Below the pieces are notes generated by a model. It ran no database searches. It was not told the origin of the DNA and was given only the letters and a program-made list of their open reading frames with translations. From Anthonomus grandis grandis (Eukaryota > Arthropoda > Insecta > Coleoptera > Curculionidae), in NCBI RefSeq assembly GCF_022605725.1, contig NC_065567.1, positions 32,901,127-32,965,126 of the forward strand: a DNA stretch of 64,000 nucleotides. Reading direction: 5' to 3'. Of the stretch, positions 11,501-24,100 are shown piece after piece. The first letter of the stretch is position 1. Each line of letters opens with the position of its first letter. A program made the translations under genes and the position numbers.

Positions 11501-14500
11501 TTTCCAAATCGGTATCGTCTTGAGGTGGAATCTCAGCCATATCACAGTCTACATCCGGTTCCTCCATTGCCTTAGGAGTCCTGAGAAATTGGTTTTAAGC
11601 AAAATTATCTTTAAAAATAAAGAACATGTTTTGCCAAGAAACATGGTAAAGCTGTCATGCAATTTGTTACTCGTTTGTTATTTAAGACTTTAATACGCAA
11701 TACTTACATCTGACGAGTGGTTCCTATATAAATTAACTCTGTGTCAAATGAGCTTCCATTATGATATTTCATTTAATAGGCAATATTTTATTTTTAAGTA
11801 TGATTCAGTAAATTCTTTATTGCCATACACAACATGAAGGATTTAATTAAAAGTAAATGTATGTAAGTGTGTATGAAGCGTGTTGTTAGTGAGCAAGCAG
11901 CATGGACCAGTGTGTTGAAGCTATTATTTGCTAAAATTGATGGCATACTGAATTTTCTTTTGAAGGTATAGTGAAAAATAATATAATAAAAAATAGAATA
12001 GGGCAGAAATTACTGAAAAGAAAATTTTGGTAAATATAATGATAGGAAGTAACCGTTTGACCTTTCTATAGGAAGAGCATATGTAATAAATTAAGATCTG
12101 TTTTAGCAACAGAAAATATTATGCAAAGATGCAAAACAAAAAAATTATAAGGGGTGTGAATATTGTTTCTTTTTCTAAATAATCATGTTTAAAGGCACTG
12201 GTTATGTAGTTTAGCTAGTACGTAGCTATACACGTCTGGGTAACTAAAGTCTTGGGTGCGAAAATAAATTCATTAACTTGCAATAACAACTCTAAGTAAC
12301 AATCGGGAAAGTCAAATGAAATAAAAATACGTATTCAGCTTAAGAAGCAACATACTCACATCTCGCCCACTTAGCATTAAGATAAGAATGTATAGGCTAT
12401 TAGTGTTTTAAATAGCAAAAAAAAATGATAGGACATGTTGAATAGATCGGAAGTATGTCCTTATTAGTGCGGTCAACTTAATTAATTATTATGATTACAT
12501 TTCAACTATAGAATCTTGACACACTATTCTTTCTCCTAAAATAAATAATTTTCCTTTTTTAAATACAGGGTGTCTCACAATCAATGTTACAGGTTGTAAC
12601 TTTTTATTTTTAAATATGATTTTTTTTTCATTTCCTTCAATTCATCCCCTAAAAACCACCCCAACATTTTTTTTTTAAAATGGCATCACCATTATTTCTT
12701 CTAAACAATAAGAAACTCAATGAAAGATTTTCTGTGCCTTTCTTGATCTTAACAAATGATTTTTTTATGAAATTGAATTAATAATTTTACAAGCATTCCA
12801 AAAACTATTGCCGTATATTAGGAACGGAAAACTGAATAAAAAACGCTAAAAACAGTTTCTTTAAAACGAAGAGGGGACAAAAACCAGCATATTATTCACC
12901 CTTATCTGCAACCCCTTAGACAGAGTGGGATACACCCCAAATCTTAAATAGAAAGGGGGCAACTGATACATCATCTAGAAGCTCTTGAAACATGCTTTCG
13001 AATGATACCATAGAAAGCCACATTTCAGAAAATTCTTCTCTGTTCGTATATATTTACAAATTTTTCTCTGGATATAGCACGGCACTTCTGGATTATTCTA
13101 TGATGGAGTTGCTCTAGTGACTGAAACCACAGATTTTAACTGTCCCCACAAAAAGAAGTCAAAAGGTGTTAGGTCCGGGGATCAAGGTGGCCATTCAATA
13201 GAGACCTCTTCTTCCAATCCACTGATTAGGTTAATTATCATCCAACCATTGCCTAACGCGAACTTCATCATGAGGGGGTACTACATCCTGTTATAATTGT
13301 AGTAAGCGTTCTTCTAAGGGTAAATTTCCGTGTATGTCCCTGTGATTTTCTATTTCCCGTACTATTAGTGGTTCGATAGAGCTCTATATATATTTCAGCA
13401 TACATGTCGCCATTTAAGTTTTTTGGTATACCGACTGGGCCGATAATACTTATATACACCCTGTATATAAATGAAAAGAAGATTTGTTAGATTGATTAAG
13501 ATGTTCTTTTATTCTGGTTGAAAGTTTACGTATTGCTTTCCCAATATAGGTGGATGTATGTACAATCAGGACCCTTAAGACGATATACTCCACAAAGATC
13601 AATATGGGGAATTTTTTATTTGGTATTGACTAAATGCACGTAAAGTGTATAAGATTTAAAAGAAATTTTGATGTTTGGTATATAGTCAGTTAATATCTTA
13701 GAAATTTGCAAGGAAATAAGACCTATAAAAGAGAGAGAAACATAAGTGTTATTTATTAAATTATTGTTTTACAATTTATACATATAGAGAGTTATAATTT
13801 ATTTTAGGATATGCAAGTAGTACGTTATTTCCAGATCTGTATTTTGAGATTATATCTTTGTATTATAAGCATTGTTAACTGCTAATTGTTTGGTAGTGTT
13901 GATTTCTTCATTATAGTTAAAATTCTTTGAAGGAGTGTTGAGAACTCTGTAAACGTAACAATTAACAGGTAACATTTTGTGAGAGTAAGGATAATTCGAA
14001 TAAGATGGAATAATGTGGTCAGCTTCAGTATTTTTTCGACAAATTTAAAATTCTACAGTATCAGTTTCAGTTTTTGAATTAATTAAGTCAACAAAATTAA
14101 TGCAATTATTTTGTTTTATTTCGAGATCTTATAAGATTTTTGGCTGGCAATTTTCAGTAGCAATTATAGCTAGGCAATTATCCAATCATTTTCTAACTTT
14201 ATCATCAGCTAATAGAGAGGTACTAATAAAGAATTCAAGATAATTTAAAAATAGGTCAAAAAATAAAGGAGAAAGAGGGTTGGTTATTTATTGCTAAGTC
14301 CATTATATTAATCTCATTGGAATTGATAAAACGTAAGTTTGCCCTTACCTATATGTGAGAATAACTGAGACACAATGACCAATGTTTCTTGTCGAGAAAC
14401 TGATGTAAATAAGTTACATTGAAGGAAACTAAAAGGTTATTTTTAAAGTTATCATTATATCACCATATCATTATAAGTTTTACCCTCTCAATCAACTCTT

Positions 14501-15125
14501 TCGGATTTTTAGTAGTGTATAGTGGATTTGGCAAAAATGCCAATAGTATATTATTTATGAACTTAGAAACTTGAGAAATTAAAGCATTGATGAAACTAAC
14601 GACTGGTCTAATAGGGCAACTGCCTTTAAGTATTTTAGGTAGACCGTATAATCAGTGTTGCCAGGTTAAAATCCCCGCATGCGGTAGATTTATCATTAAA
14701 AAAGCGGTAGATTCAAAGATAAAACGGCAGATTTGTTTTTGTATTTAAAACGAGAAATAAGATTATTAAACACATCGTTTTTTATTTTAAAACTTAATAA
14801 ACCCAAAAATATAGTTATGATCAATAAAAGTTTTATTGTCAAAAATAAATACCTAACAAAACTTCGCTAAATTCGCCACCGTCTAAGACTTTATAAGTGG
14901 TAATACTAATTGAACATTTATACTATATATTCTCTGTGAATCAAGAAACGTTAAAAATAAATTGACGTAACATAATACATAGTTAAATGCCAAATCATAA
15001 AATCTTAGGCCCTTAGGCGGTAAAGAATTTTCATTCCTACAAATTAACAATCTGAATAAAAGTCCATATTTAATTCAGTCTAAATCAGAAAGGTGATCGG
15101 ATTTTTTGTACATATTATTATTATG

Positions 15126-15157
<32 letters not shown>

Positions 15158-18100
15158 GATATGAGAACAATCCTTGACTAATGTTTTAGTTAAAGCATTA
15201 ACTAACTGCTGCCTATATATTCCATAGATAAGGTATAACTGATGTATTCTTTCTAAAGCATCAGACCAACAATACTGTTAGTGGGTAGTTTGTTCTTTTG
15301 TTTGGTTTTTAATAAATTAATTTGTAAAAATTTCCTTTCTACATCTGCAGATAAATTAGGCAAAATTGGAATGTTAAAAGCAAAATTTGAGAGCAGAAGA
15401 TATACCTCGGTATATCTATCTATGTACCTCGGACTATGAGCATACTACAGCTGAACTTGAATATCAAAACTTGAATTATCTAAAATGGCATTATTTGGAA
15501 TGAATGGCATCTATTGAAGCTGTAGATGCTTTAGAAAAATCCGAATTTTTTGTATATTTGTTTTATTTTGTAATATATTTGTTTTCATTATCAATTTTTT
15601 GAAAATCATTATCTAGCTTCTTAGTTCGGAAAATTTATTAATAAAGGTATATCTGATGGATTCCCACGTGCCTTCAAAAATATATTTAGAATTTAGTCAT
15701 GACACTTTTTTAAATATTATATCATCAAAATTATATCATAGTCATCAATATACAGAGTGTTCGTTTGAAAACTTCCCACCACGGATTCGTCGAAAACCAC
15801 TGTTTCAAAAAAAAATTTGGAAAGGAATTTTTTATTTCATTTCACTTTTCCGTTAGTCAATTACAGGGTACAACTAACGAAATCTATTAGTCACAAGAAA
15901 TGAAAATACATCGTTTACCACTATCTCGTAATAGATTATTCTCTTTACCTAAGACTTTTCGTTACATGTTAATACCTGAGGTATTTCAGCAACTAAGAAA
16001 GAAATTTGCCAGACGTGTATATATAGTCGAAATCCTTAAGTGTAAATTTTTCTTGTTATTTACTAACTACTACATAGGAAAGAAGTGAAATAAAAGAACA
16101 GAACAAATTCTGTATGCCATCACCACTAAACTGATTAAAACCCATAACCACTAACATAACAAATTTGTTAGTGTCTTCAGTAAAACATCTAAGCAAAATA
16201 CCTGTCAAGAGGCGACACTTTTGGTTGTTTATTTGATTCAGACGTCCCGGGCGGGGACGCGCCCCTCTTAAGCGACCCTTCTTTGCTGCTTGCTCGGGTA
16301 GGGGACATGCACTGTAGGGTCACACTCCCAGTGGGATTCACCCGCAAACCTAGCGCTAGCGCCTGAATAGCCGCTAGCCCCACCTGGTGGTTATTATTGT
16401 TCGGGGCGTACCTTACTAAAGGCTCCAGTGCGAAGTCTTTATTCTGTTGGTTCTCTAACTTGGGCGGGATGTTTTGCAATAGGTTCTGTTCGTCTATCAA
16501 CTTTTGTATCTCCCTCTCGAATGGTCCTACAGTATTATCACAGTTTTCTAGAAAATAAATTATTTATACAGTGTGTCTACTTTGCTTTACTAAGAGTAAA
16601 GTACCTTTTTTTATCAATAACGAAAATTTTTATAAAACACATTGTTTAGACCTAAAAACTACATTCAAATACGCAATTATATCGTGCTACTTACCACTTC
16701 TACTACTACTAGATTTTTTTGCGATTTACGAACAATGCAAATGTAAGCGTAATTACGTCAAATCTAGGATGCACTGACAAACAAATGATTTGTTTATAGC
16801 AAAAAATGTTTGACAGTGAGGTTGAAAACATACACTGAAGATAAAATTGATTTTAGGTGACAATTATAAAACGGATCGAGAGGCTGAAAAAATTGTGAAT
16901 AACCGACACCCAGAGAAAAATCCTCACTGTAGTACAGTAAGGAAAGTCTTAACCAAATTCAAGACTTTTGAATGTGTAAGTAATTAAGAATTTACCAAGA
17001 AATGCCAACAACGGGTTGTCAATAATGACACGGAATTTGAATTAATGCTTTCAACAATGGAACATCCTGAAAAATCCTTGCGAACAAAGGCAGCCTCCAC
17101 GTCCTAATAACAGAGATACGGTTTCAAAAATTTTAAAAAAGAACAAGTTTGACCGATACAAGCCCCAATTTTTAAATACGTTAAGACCAGAAGATCGTGA
17201 TAAACGCCTTGAATTCTGCTGTGATATTCGAGGAACATTAAAAAATAACCCATTTATGGGAAGACATATTCTTTTTCAAATGAAGCAACATCTTTATCAA
17301 ATGGAACAATCTCTTCCCAAAATTGCCGTTGGTGGAGTGATATTAATCCAAACTTCAACATCAAATCACACGACCAGTATGCATTCAAAACAAATGTATG
17401 GTATGGAAGTTACCAAAATAAAATAATTGTATCTTTTTTTCATGAATCTTTGAATGCGAACCGCTATTTACTCTTCTTAGAGAATGAATTTCAGGACGTT
17501 TCGCTGCTTCAGCGTCAACAAATATGGTTCCAACAGGATGGTGCCTTATGCCACAGCAATACTTTAAAAACTGTTTTAATTGAAAAGTTATGTATCAGTT
17601 CTTGGAAAGTTTTTGCCCACCTCGCTCTCCAGATTTGAAGCAACTCAGATGTTACTCATCTGTAAAAAATCATTACAAAATTGGTTCAGAGTATTACTCT
17701 AGTTATGATTAGAGGAGTATTGAAAAACTTTTGTGATAGAACAATTACCTGTATTGAAAGAGAAGACCGATATATTGAGGCATTAGCAAATTGAAGGAGC
17801 TAATAATGTTCATTAAAACAACAATTAATTATTATGTAAATGTATCTCAAAAGTGTTACATTAGACATTAAGTAATTTAAAGGTTATAAGTTTATAAATG
17901 TTCAATAAAAATTTAGAAAATATTTATTATTATTAACTATTTCGTTTTGTGAAAATTTGTTCATTAGTTTCTGATCGAAAAGGTTATCATATTTGTAATA
18001 AATAAAAAATATAAATGTTCGGTATCCCTAGGCAATTTGAGAAAAATTTGTAAAAAATATGTTTTAAGTACCAGGATGTAACTGAATATTTGAACATCGT

Positions 18101-21100
18101 TTTTAGTCTTAACCAACTACTTTACAATTTTCGGTATTGTCAAAAAAGGTAATTTACTCTTGAGGAAAATTCACATTTTTGACAAACCTTACCCTACGAT
18201 TAATAAAATTTGATATTTGATGATTGCATTTTTGGTTTCAAGAATTTCTGTTTATAAAATAAATAAAACCTACTTACCCAAATTGGTAACCTTTATGCTG
18301 GGCGATATCTTATTATCCCTAAAACCCAGCGGCGAAGCTCTCATCTTTCTCAAGTCTTTTTTATCCGTTTGACAGCTTCCATCTCTTTTACTACTTTTAT
18401 CACTATTAATGGTAGCTCTATTGTCATCTTCTTTTAGCAGTTCTCTGACCTCTTCCATTTCCTTAAAGCTCGGCGACCGTTTACAACTTGCTTTATTACT
18501 ATCTACCCATATGGAGTCACTATCATTCCTTATTCTTTTGTTATCTAAGCTCCGTTGTTTGAACAGTTGTTTGCTTCCTGCGCTTGCCCCGTTTGCACTA
18601 GTTGCCCTAAGTAAAGAAGGAGTTTTCTTTTTGTTAACAAACTCAAAACTAGCACAACTCTCCCCCTTATAACTTTCTTCACCATCCAAGCAGGGCGGAC
18701 TAGTAATGCTCATAGAGTCTACTGTGTTGCAGGTGTTAGCGATAGCAAGAACCGCACTAGGAGGCAAATAATTCCTTTTAGCGTTTCTATCGGCGGAATT
18801 GTTTCTTAAAGAGCAACTCGGAGGGATGTAATCTAAGGAAGCTCTTGGGGATACTTCGGGGGAGGACAGAGGATTAACTTGTATATCTGAAGGATATAGG
18901 AACTGCTGGGCGTCTGTTGGTAAAGGAGGACTCACGCAAGGAGAAGCATCAGCATCTGTAGTTCTACTGTAGCTCTCATCAGAACTACTGATACTGGGCG
19001 AGTGATTTAATGAACTAATTTCATCTGCAGAAGAGTGTATTCTCTGATGTGCTCCAGGTCCGTTGTATAAACCTCCGAGGCTTTCATCAGAGTAATGTCT
19101 CTGCAACGGACTGTGTTTTTTATGATGAGGACTTTTATGTTGAATTTTATTTCTAAGCAATTCCGGGGGAGTTCTTTCAGGAGTGGCACGTTGTGGTATG
19201 ACGTTCATTATGACGTTTTGTCGTGGCATTATGGGACTACTAGCATGTTCAGAGGGTGCAGATGGGTTATGGAGTTTCCTATGATGTCGGTTAGGTGATT
19301 CTTTGCCAGGGGGTTTGGGGAGGGGCTTAAGATATGGTTTAATCATGTTTACTGAAACTGGATTGATCGATACGAATGGCTGCTGTGCTCTTGGCCATGG
19401 TGGATTATACCTAAAAAGAAATTGGGTTATAGAAGAAAAATCATAAAGCCATAAGACTGTTTTATGCATGTATTTTTTATTTCTAGTAGTTTCGATTGCA
19501 ATACATGTATTACTAATTTTCAAGATACTAGGCACTGATCTACTTCACAAGATATTAAAAAATTACCTCATATCCGCCACAGGTCTAGAATTATTTGGCT
19601 GAAACGTAGGACCTTTATGTGGTGGAAGCGGGGGTGGAGGCAGACTATCTTCCCCATTCTTTTTGCTTCCATTTCTTCCATTAGATTTTGGTACAATCGG
19701 AGCGGGTAGCAGCGGTTCATTTTCGCATCCGTTTAAACCGTGGTCCCTATGGTTCGTTTCACGTAACGGCGGTAACCGCATAACGTTTCTATAACTTTCT
19801 TCCCTTGAAGTTTGCCGATTATGAAGCTGCATGTGTTTTGGCCTGGAATTATCCCCATGGACTAAAGCTAATGGTGTTGCTACACCTCCATACATGTTTA
19901 TATCTAGAAAAGTGTAAGAGTTAATAAATCATTGGAAAAGAACACTTGGCAAAAAGGTTACTTACTGTTAACATTGTTCTGGCCAGCTCGGATGTTGCTT
20001 AACTCTTCGACTCTTAAGGTCCCAGGTTGTTTTCGATCAATAAGAAAGTAGGTGGTCATATCACCTTTTCCTTTCACCTTGACTTTTCCTCGGCACTGGA
20101 ACTCGTAAGGGTGATTCCTGAGAACTTGGTAAACTTCTTCAGTGACCTGAGTGTGGTTGGGTAACCCAGTCGAGTCCATTCGACTGGCAACATTGACTGT
20201 ATTACCCCATATATCGTATTGAGGTTTTCGAGCTCCTATAACTCCCGCAACTACTGGACCCAAATTAATACCTGAATAGTAATAATAAATATTACTAAGT
20301 TAAATCCATTCATAATTCTTTTTTAGGCTCCACTGAATGAGCTTAGTTAATTAGAATATTTTAGAGAAAAAATGAAAACTCTAAGTCTCAGTCTCAAAAT
20401 GTCTTTTTAATTAATCAGGTGACATGTTTCGCTAATAAAGCATCATCAGACCTTATAGCTAGATGACCTGCTAAGAGTACATCAGTACAGAGTACAGAGT
20501 ACTGATGTACTCTGTACTGTGTCTGATGATGCTTTATTAGCGAAACATGTCACCTGATTAATCAAAAAGACATTTTGAGAGTGAGACTTAGAGTTTTCAT
20601 TTTTTCTCTAGTTACGTAGGTCTCTTTGAGATAATGGACGAGTTCTTTCAATCAGAATATTTTATATGTAGAATATATATATGATTTAAGACCATATGAA
20701 GTTACCGAAAGAATTATTATATAAGAATGACACTCACGTATCGAGGTCATTTTCATAAATGCACTCTAATTTGACCAACTTATTATGGCCATTGTTCATT
20801 ATGATATTGAAATTACAATATGTTATGTTTGATATATAATTTAAGATCAAATTTAGATAACATTGCAAAAAACACCTATGACCGAGGAGCAACTAAGCTA
20901 CCTGATCGGGTATAAAAGGTTCAAGTTCTTATATTATACATGCTAGTTAGTAAATGTGTACACGGAGCTTCTATTATTAAAGCAACTAGATAGATAATCT
21001 GTGCATGTTTTTTTTTAATTTTTAGACAACGACCTTCCAATGTGGACTGGCTGGAACAGTAGAAACATAAATTCAACAAAATTTTCATTTATCTCGGTGT

Positions 21101-24100
21101 TTTCCCTATTAAAATTTTAATATAAAAGAACCTATAAAAAGGTTTTTATGTGGAACTTATTATAATCGCTGCATTCACATACAGTTTATACAAAAAAAAA
21201 TACGATCACGAAATAGTTAAGACGAATTAAAGCACTTCCAAGGTTCTTAAGTTCATTCCCAGTGCTTAAAGCTTTACTACATATCTACAGGAAAATCCAC
21301 TACTGAAAAAACTAAAGATTATTCCCTAAATATAGAATCTATCAGTGAAAATCTGAGAAACAGCTTTATTCAAGCATCTTCATTGGATTCAGTAAGATTT
21401 GAAGCTACCATTAAAATACAGTAAATACATTTAATTTAAAGTATATACATTTACTTCAGAAAATAAGACAAAAATGAAGAAAGAAAATGGAAAAATTATT
21501 GAAGTTCTACTTGGGCGCAACTTGTTTAGTCGAATTAATAGAATAAAATTGACCATGCAACTATTGTATCTTTTCCGTTACCACTATTTACATTTTCACT
21601 GTGTCTCATAGATTGTAGCATTAATACAAAGGACATAACTTTTACTTCACCGAGTCATATGAGCTGTACTTTAATTGACGGGTTTTATTTGCTCCATTTA
21701 TCAGGGAAAACGCCGCAAAAATATGGTAAATTAGCTGAACATGTTCTAAAAAATTGCCAACATAAAGGTAATGAAATTCACATATTTCATAAGTTTGTAA
21801 CACTATCTATAATCGATATTGAAAGCAATAAACGAGTAAATTTATATGAAAGAAATACGCAGTTTCTAAGAGAAACTGTCGATACCTTAAAGTGTTGCCA
21901 TAAAGAAACTGACAACAGAATAATTTTCCGCTTGTCAAAAATTCAAGAAAATACAAATGTGGTAGTTCGTGCTGTTGACACTGACATACTTATTATTCTT
22001 TTAGGAAATAGGAAAAAGTTAAAACCGTTAAATCTAAGAATGAATAGAAACCAGAAGGAGTGTTTGGTACATTTGGCCATAATCGAAGGAAATTGACTCC
22101 ATACAAAGGTTTGTTTGTGAAATATCAATGACACTCGATTTGATATTTTTCAGGATCACTGTAAGCCCAAATCAAATTCCTTTCAAGAATCTTAAAAATA
22201 TTGATAGTGTGATATAATCACCATGCAAAAACGTGTTATTAATGAAAGTTAACAAAATGAATCAAATTTGTTCCATATAGAACAATGCAACCCAAAGGAA
22301 ACCAACATTTTATGATCCTTTGTAAAATGGTTTGACTTTGAGTAATAAGTTCTCGCCGATTTAGTTTAATGGTCCTCAAGCACCTGCTTGTATAGATGAC
22401 ATAATTTCACCCGATACCCACGAGAATATAGACAATGAAATTGAAGAGATCATGCATGATGAGAGATCACTCTTCTGATGATAAACAATAAAACTTCTTA
22501 TTTTTATACTTCTATATTTTTCTACGAATTCCTACTAGCTTGTGCTGTGTTTTCATTAATAATATTTTGTTTTAGGTCTGATTCAGTTAAAAAGTTTCTT
22601 GTTTAAGTATCGAAAATTTTCCGTACTTTTCTGTTACCATTTTTATATAGGAAAATAGATATTTTTTTATTTTTTTAAATGCTAAGAATTTCTATTTAGT
22701 GTTCTAACTGTTGTACCTATTTTAACTTTAATCAGTCAACAAAATTTATATTTTGTTGACTGATTTTACCGTTTGATACCGTTTATTTCAGCCTACGCTA
22801 CGCGTTCACATATGTATAGTCTGCCGGAGAAATTAGAAATCTGAGAGTTTTTCCCTACACATTGTAAAACTTGTAAGCATGTTTTAACAAGGTAACTAAA
22901 ACCAGATTTTCAGCAGAAGGTCGGTTTTATTATTAACTACTTTCATCCAAGAAACTGGAACCTTTTGTACCCGATGCGGTAACTTATTTGCTTATCGGCT
23001 ACGTCCATAAGATATTTACTGATGACATAATCTAGTTCGTATATACTAATTTTCTCAAGTGAAAGATTCAATTATTTTGACACTATAATAAATATGAATG
23101 TACTTACCTACTCTTAACATAAAATTATTATAAGAGTTCTCATTAATATTTAGTAGTCTTTCCCTCATAGCAAAGACGAATTCTACCAAGGTACCCAAAT
23201 GGAGTGCCGCAGTACTCTCATCATCATCCAAGATCCTTAGATCCGGCATCAATCCGACTGCTGCCATATAGGTCGATCCGACAGTCTTGATTTTATCAAT
23301 AGCTTTAAATCTCTCCTCGCTCAATAAATCATCAAAATCAGCAATAATTTCATTTAAGAGCCTCAAACATTCCACTCCTTGATTGTTACCATCCAACTCG
23401 GTGTAAAACTCATGGTAGTTAGTAATGGAAGCGAAAACGACACCGACTCTGGAGTAGCTCTGGTGGTACAATTCCTGTGATAGAGTATTCTGTAAGAGAA
23501 TGTTTGTAATCTTTTATTTAACGCTTTCGGTGCAGCCAACATCTAAAACACATCAATCTTTCAAGAAAAAATTAATAACTTTAATTAATAACATCAACGG
23601 GTTAACAAACAAAAACATACAATATCCAAAAATAAAAATAATAAATGTTGCCCGCACATAAAAGTAATAAAATAAAAAAAGAGGGAGAGTTTAAAACAAG
23701 AGCAAGTTTTTCCGTCAGAAATCTACGAAATTCTTGATATTCGGTATTACAGCATGCTGTTAACTCAAAAAATGCCCAAAAAACGTACTCTGTTAAATTA
23801 AAATTCACCATACGACACCTTCATCTTACAAATCTTACCATATTGTTACGGAACTGGTTGTCCAAAAAATGAGTTGCAACATGAGCAGGTAGAAGGTTAA
23901 ATAATATCCGTTTGTTTGAGTGTTGCAGGGCGTCCATCTCCCTTTTTTCCTCGTTGGCCTGGACTTGCCACAGAAAATCTAAGCGGGCGGTCCATTCCAC
24001 TTGCCTACCATGGAGGAGCACCGCAAGTACGAACATAAGTACCTCGACCACGCTAAGTACATGTGACGGTATCACAGAGCTAAATTCAAAATGAAAACTA

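Larger units (their letters stand above)
20365..20620. mobile_element. Palindromic foldback element with two hammerhead-like motifs
   Basis: Two arms of about 120 bp are near-perfect inverted copies around 20487 (for example CATGTTTCGCTAATAAAGC / GCTTTATTAGCGAAACATG). Each arm, read towards its outer end, carries CTGATGA..GAAAC with a pairable stem between. The right flank (TCTCTTTGAGATAATGGACG) matches the right flank of the 27-kb foldback (GTGTCTTTGAGAAAATGGAC), so both belong to one family. It may be an inverted pair of Penelope-type terminal repeats. Confidence 0.7.

Noticed and set aside
18409..18672. 87-codon Ser/Leu-rich frame on the + strand
   Set aside because: Antisense of the Ser-rich rut tail exon; Leu-richness follows from the opposite-strand codons.
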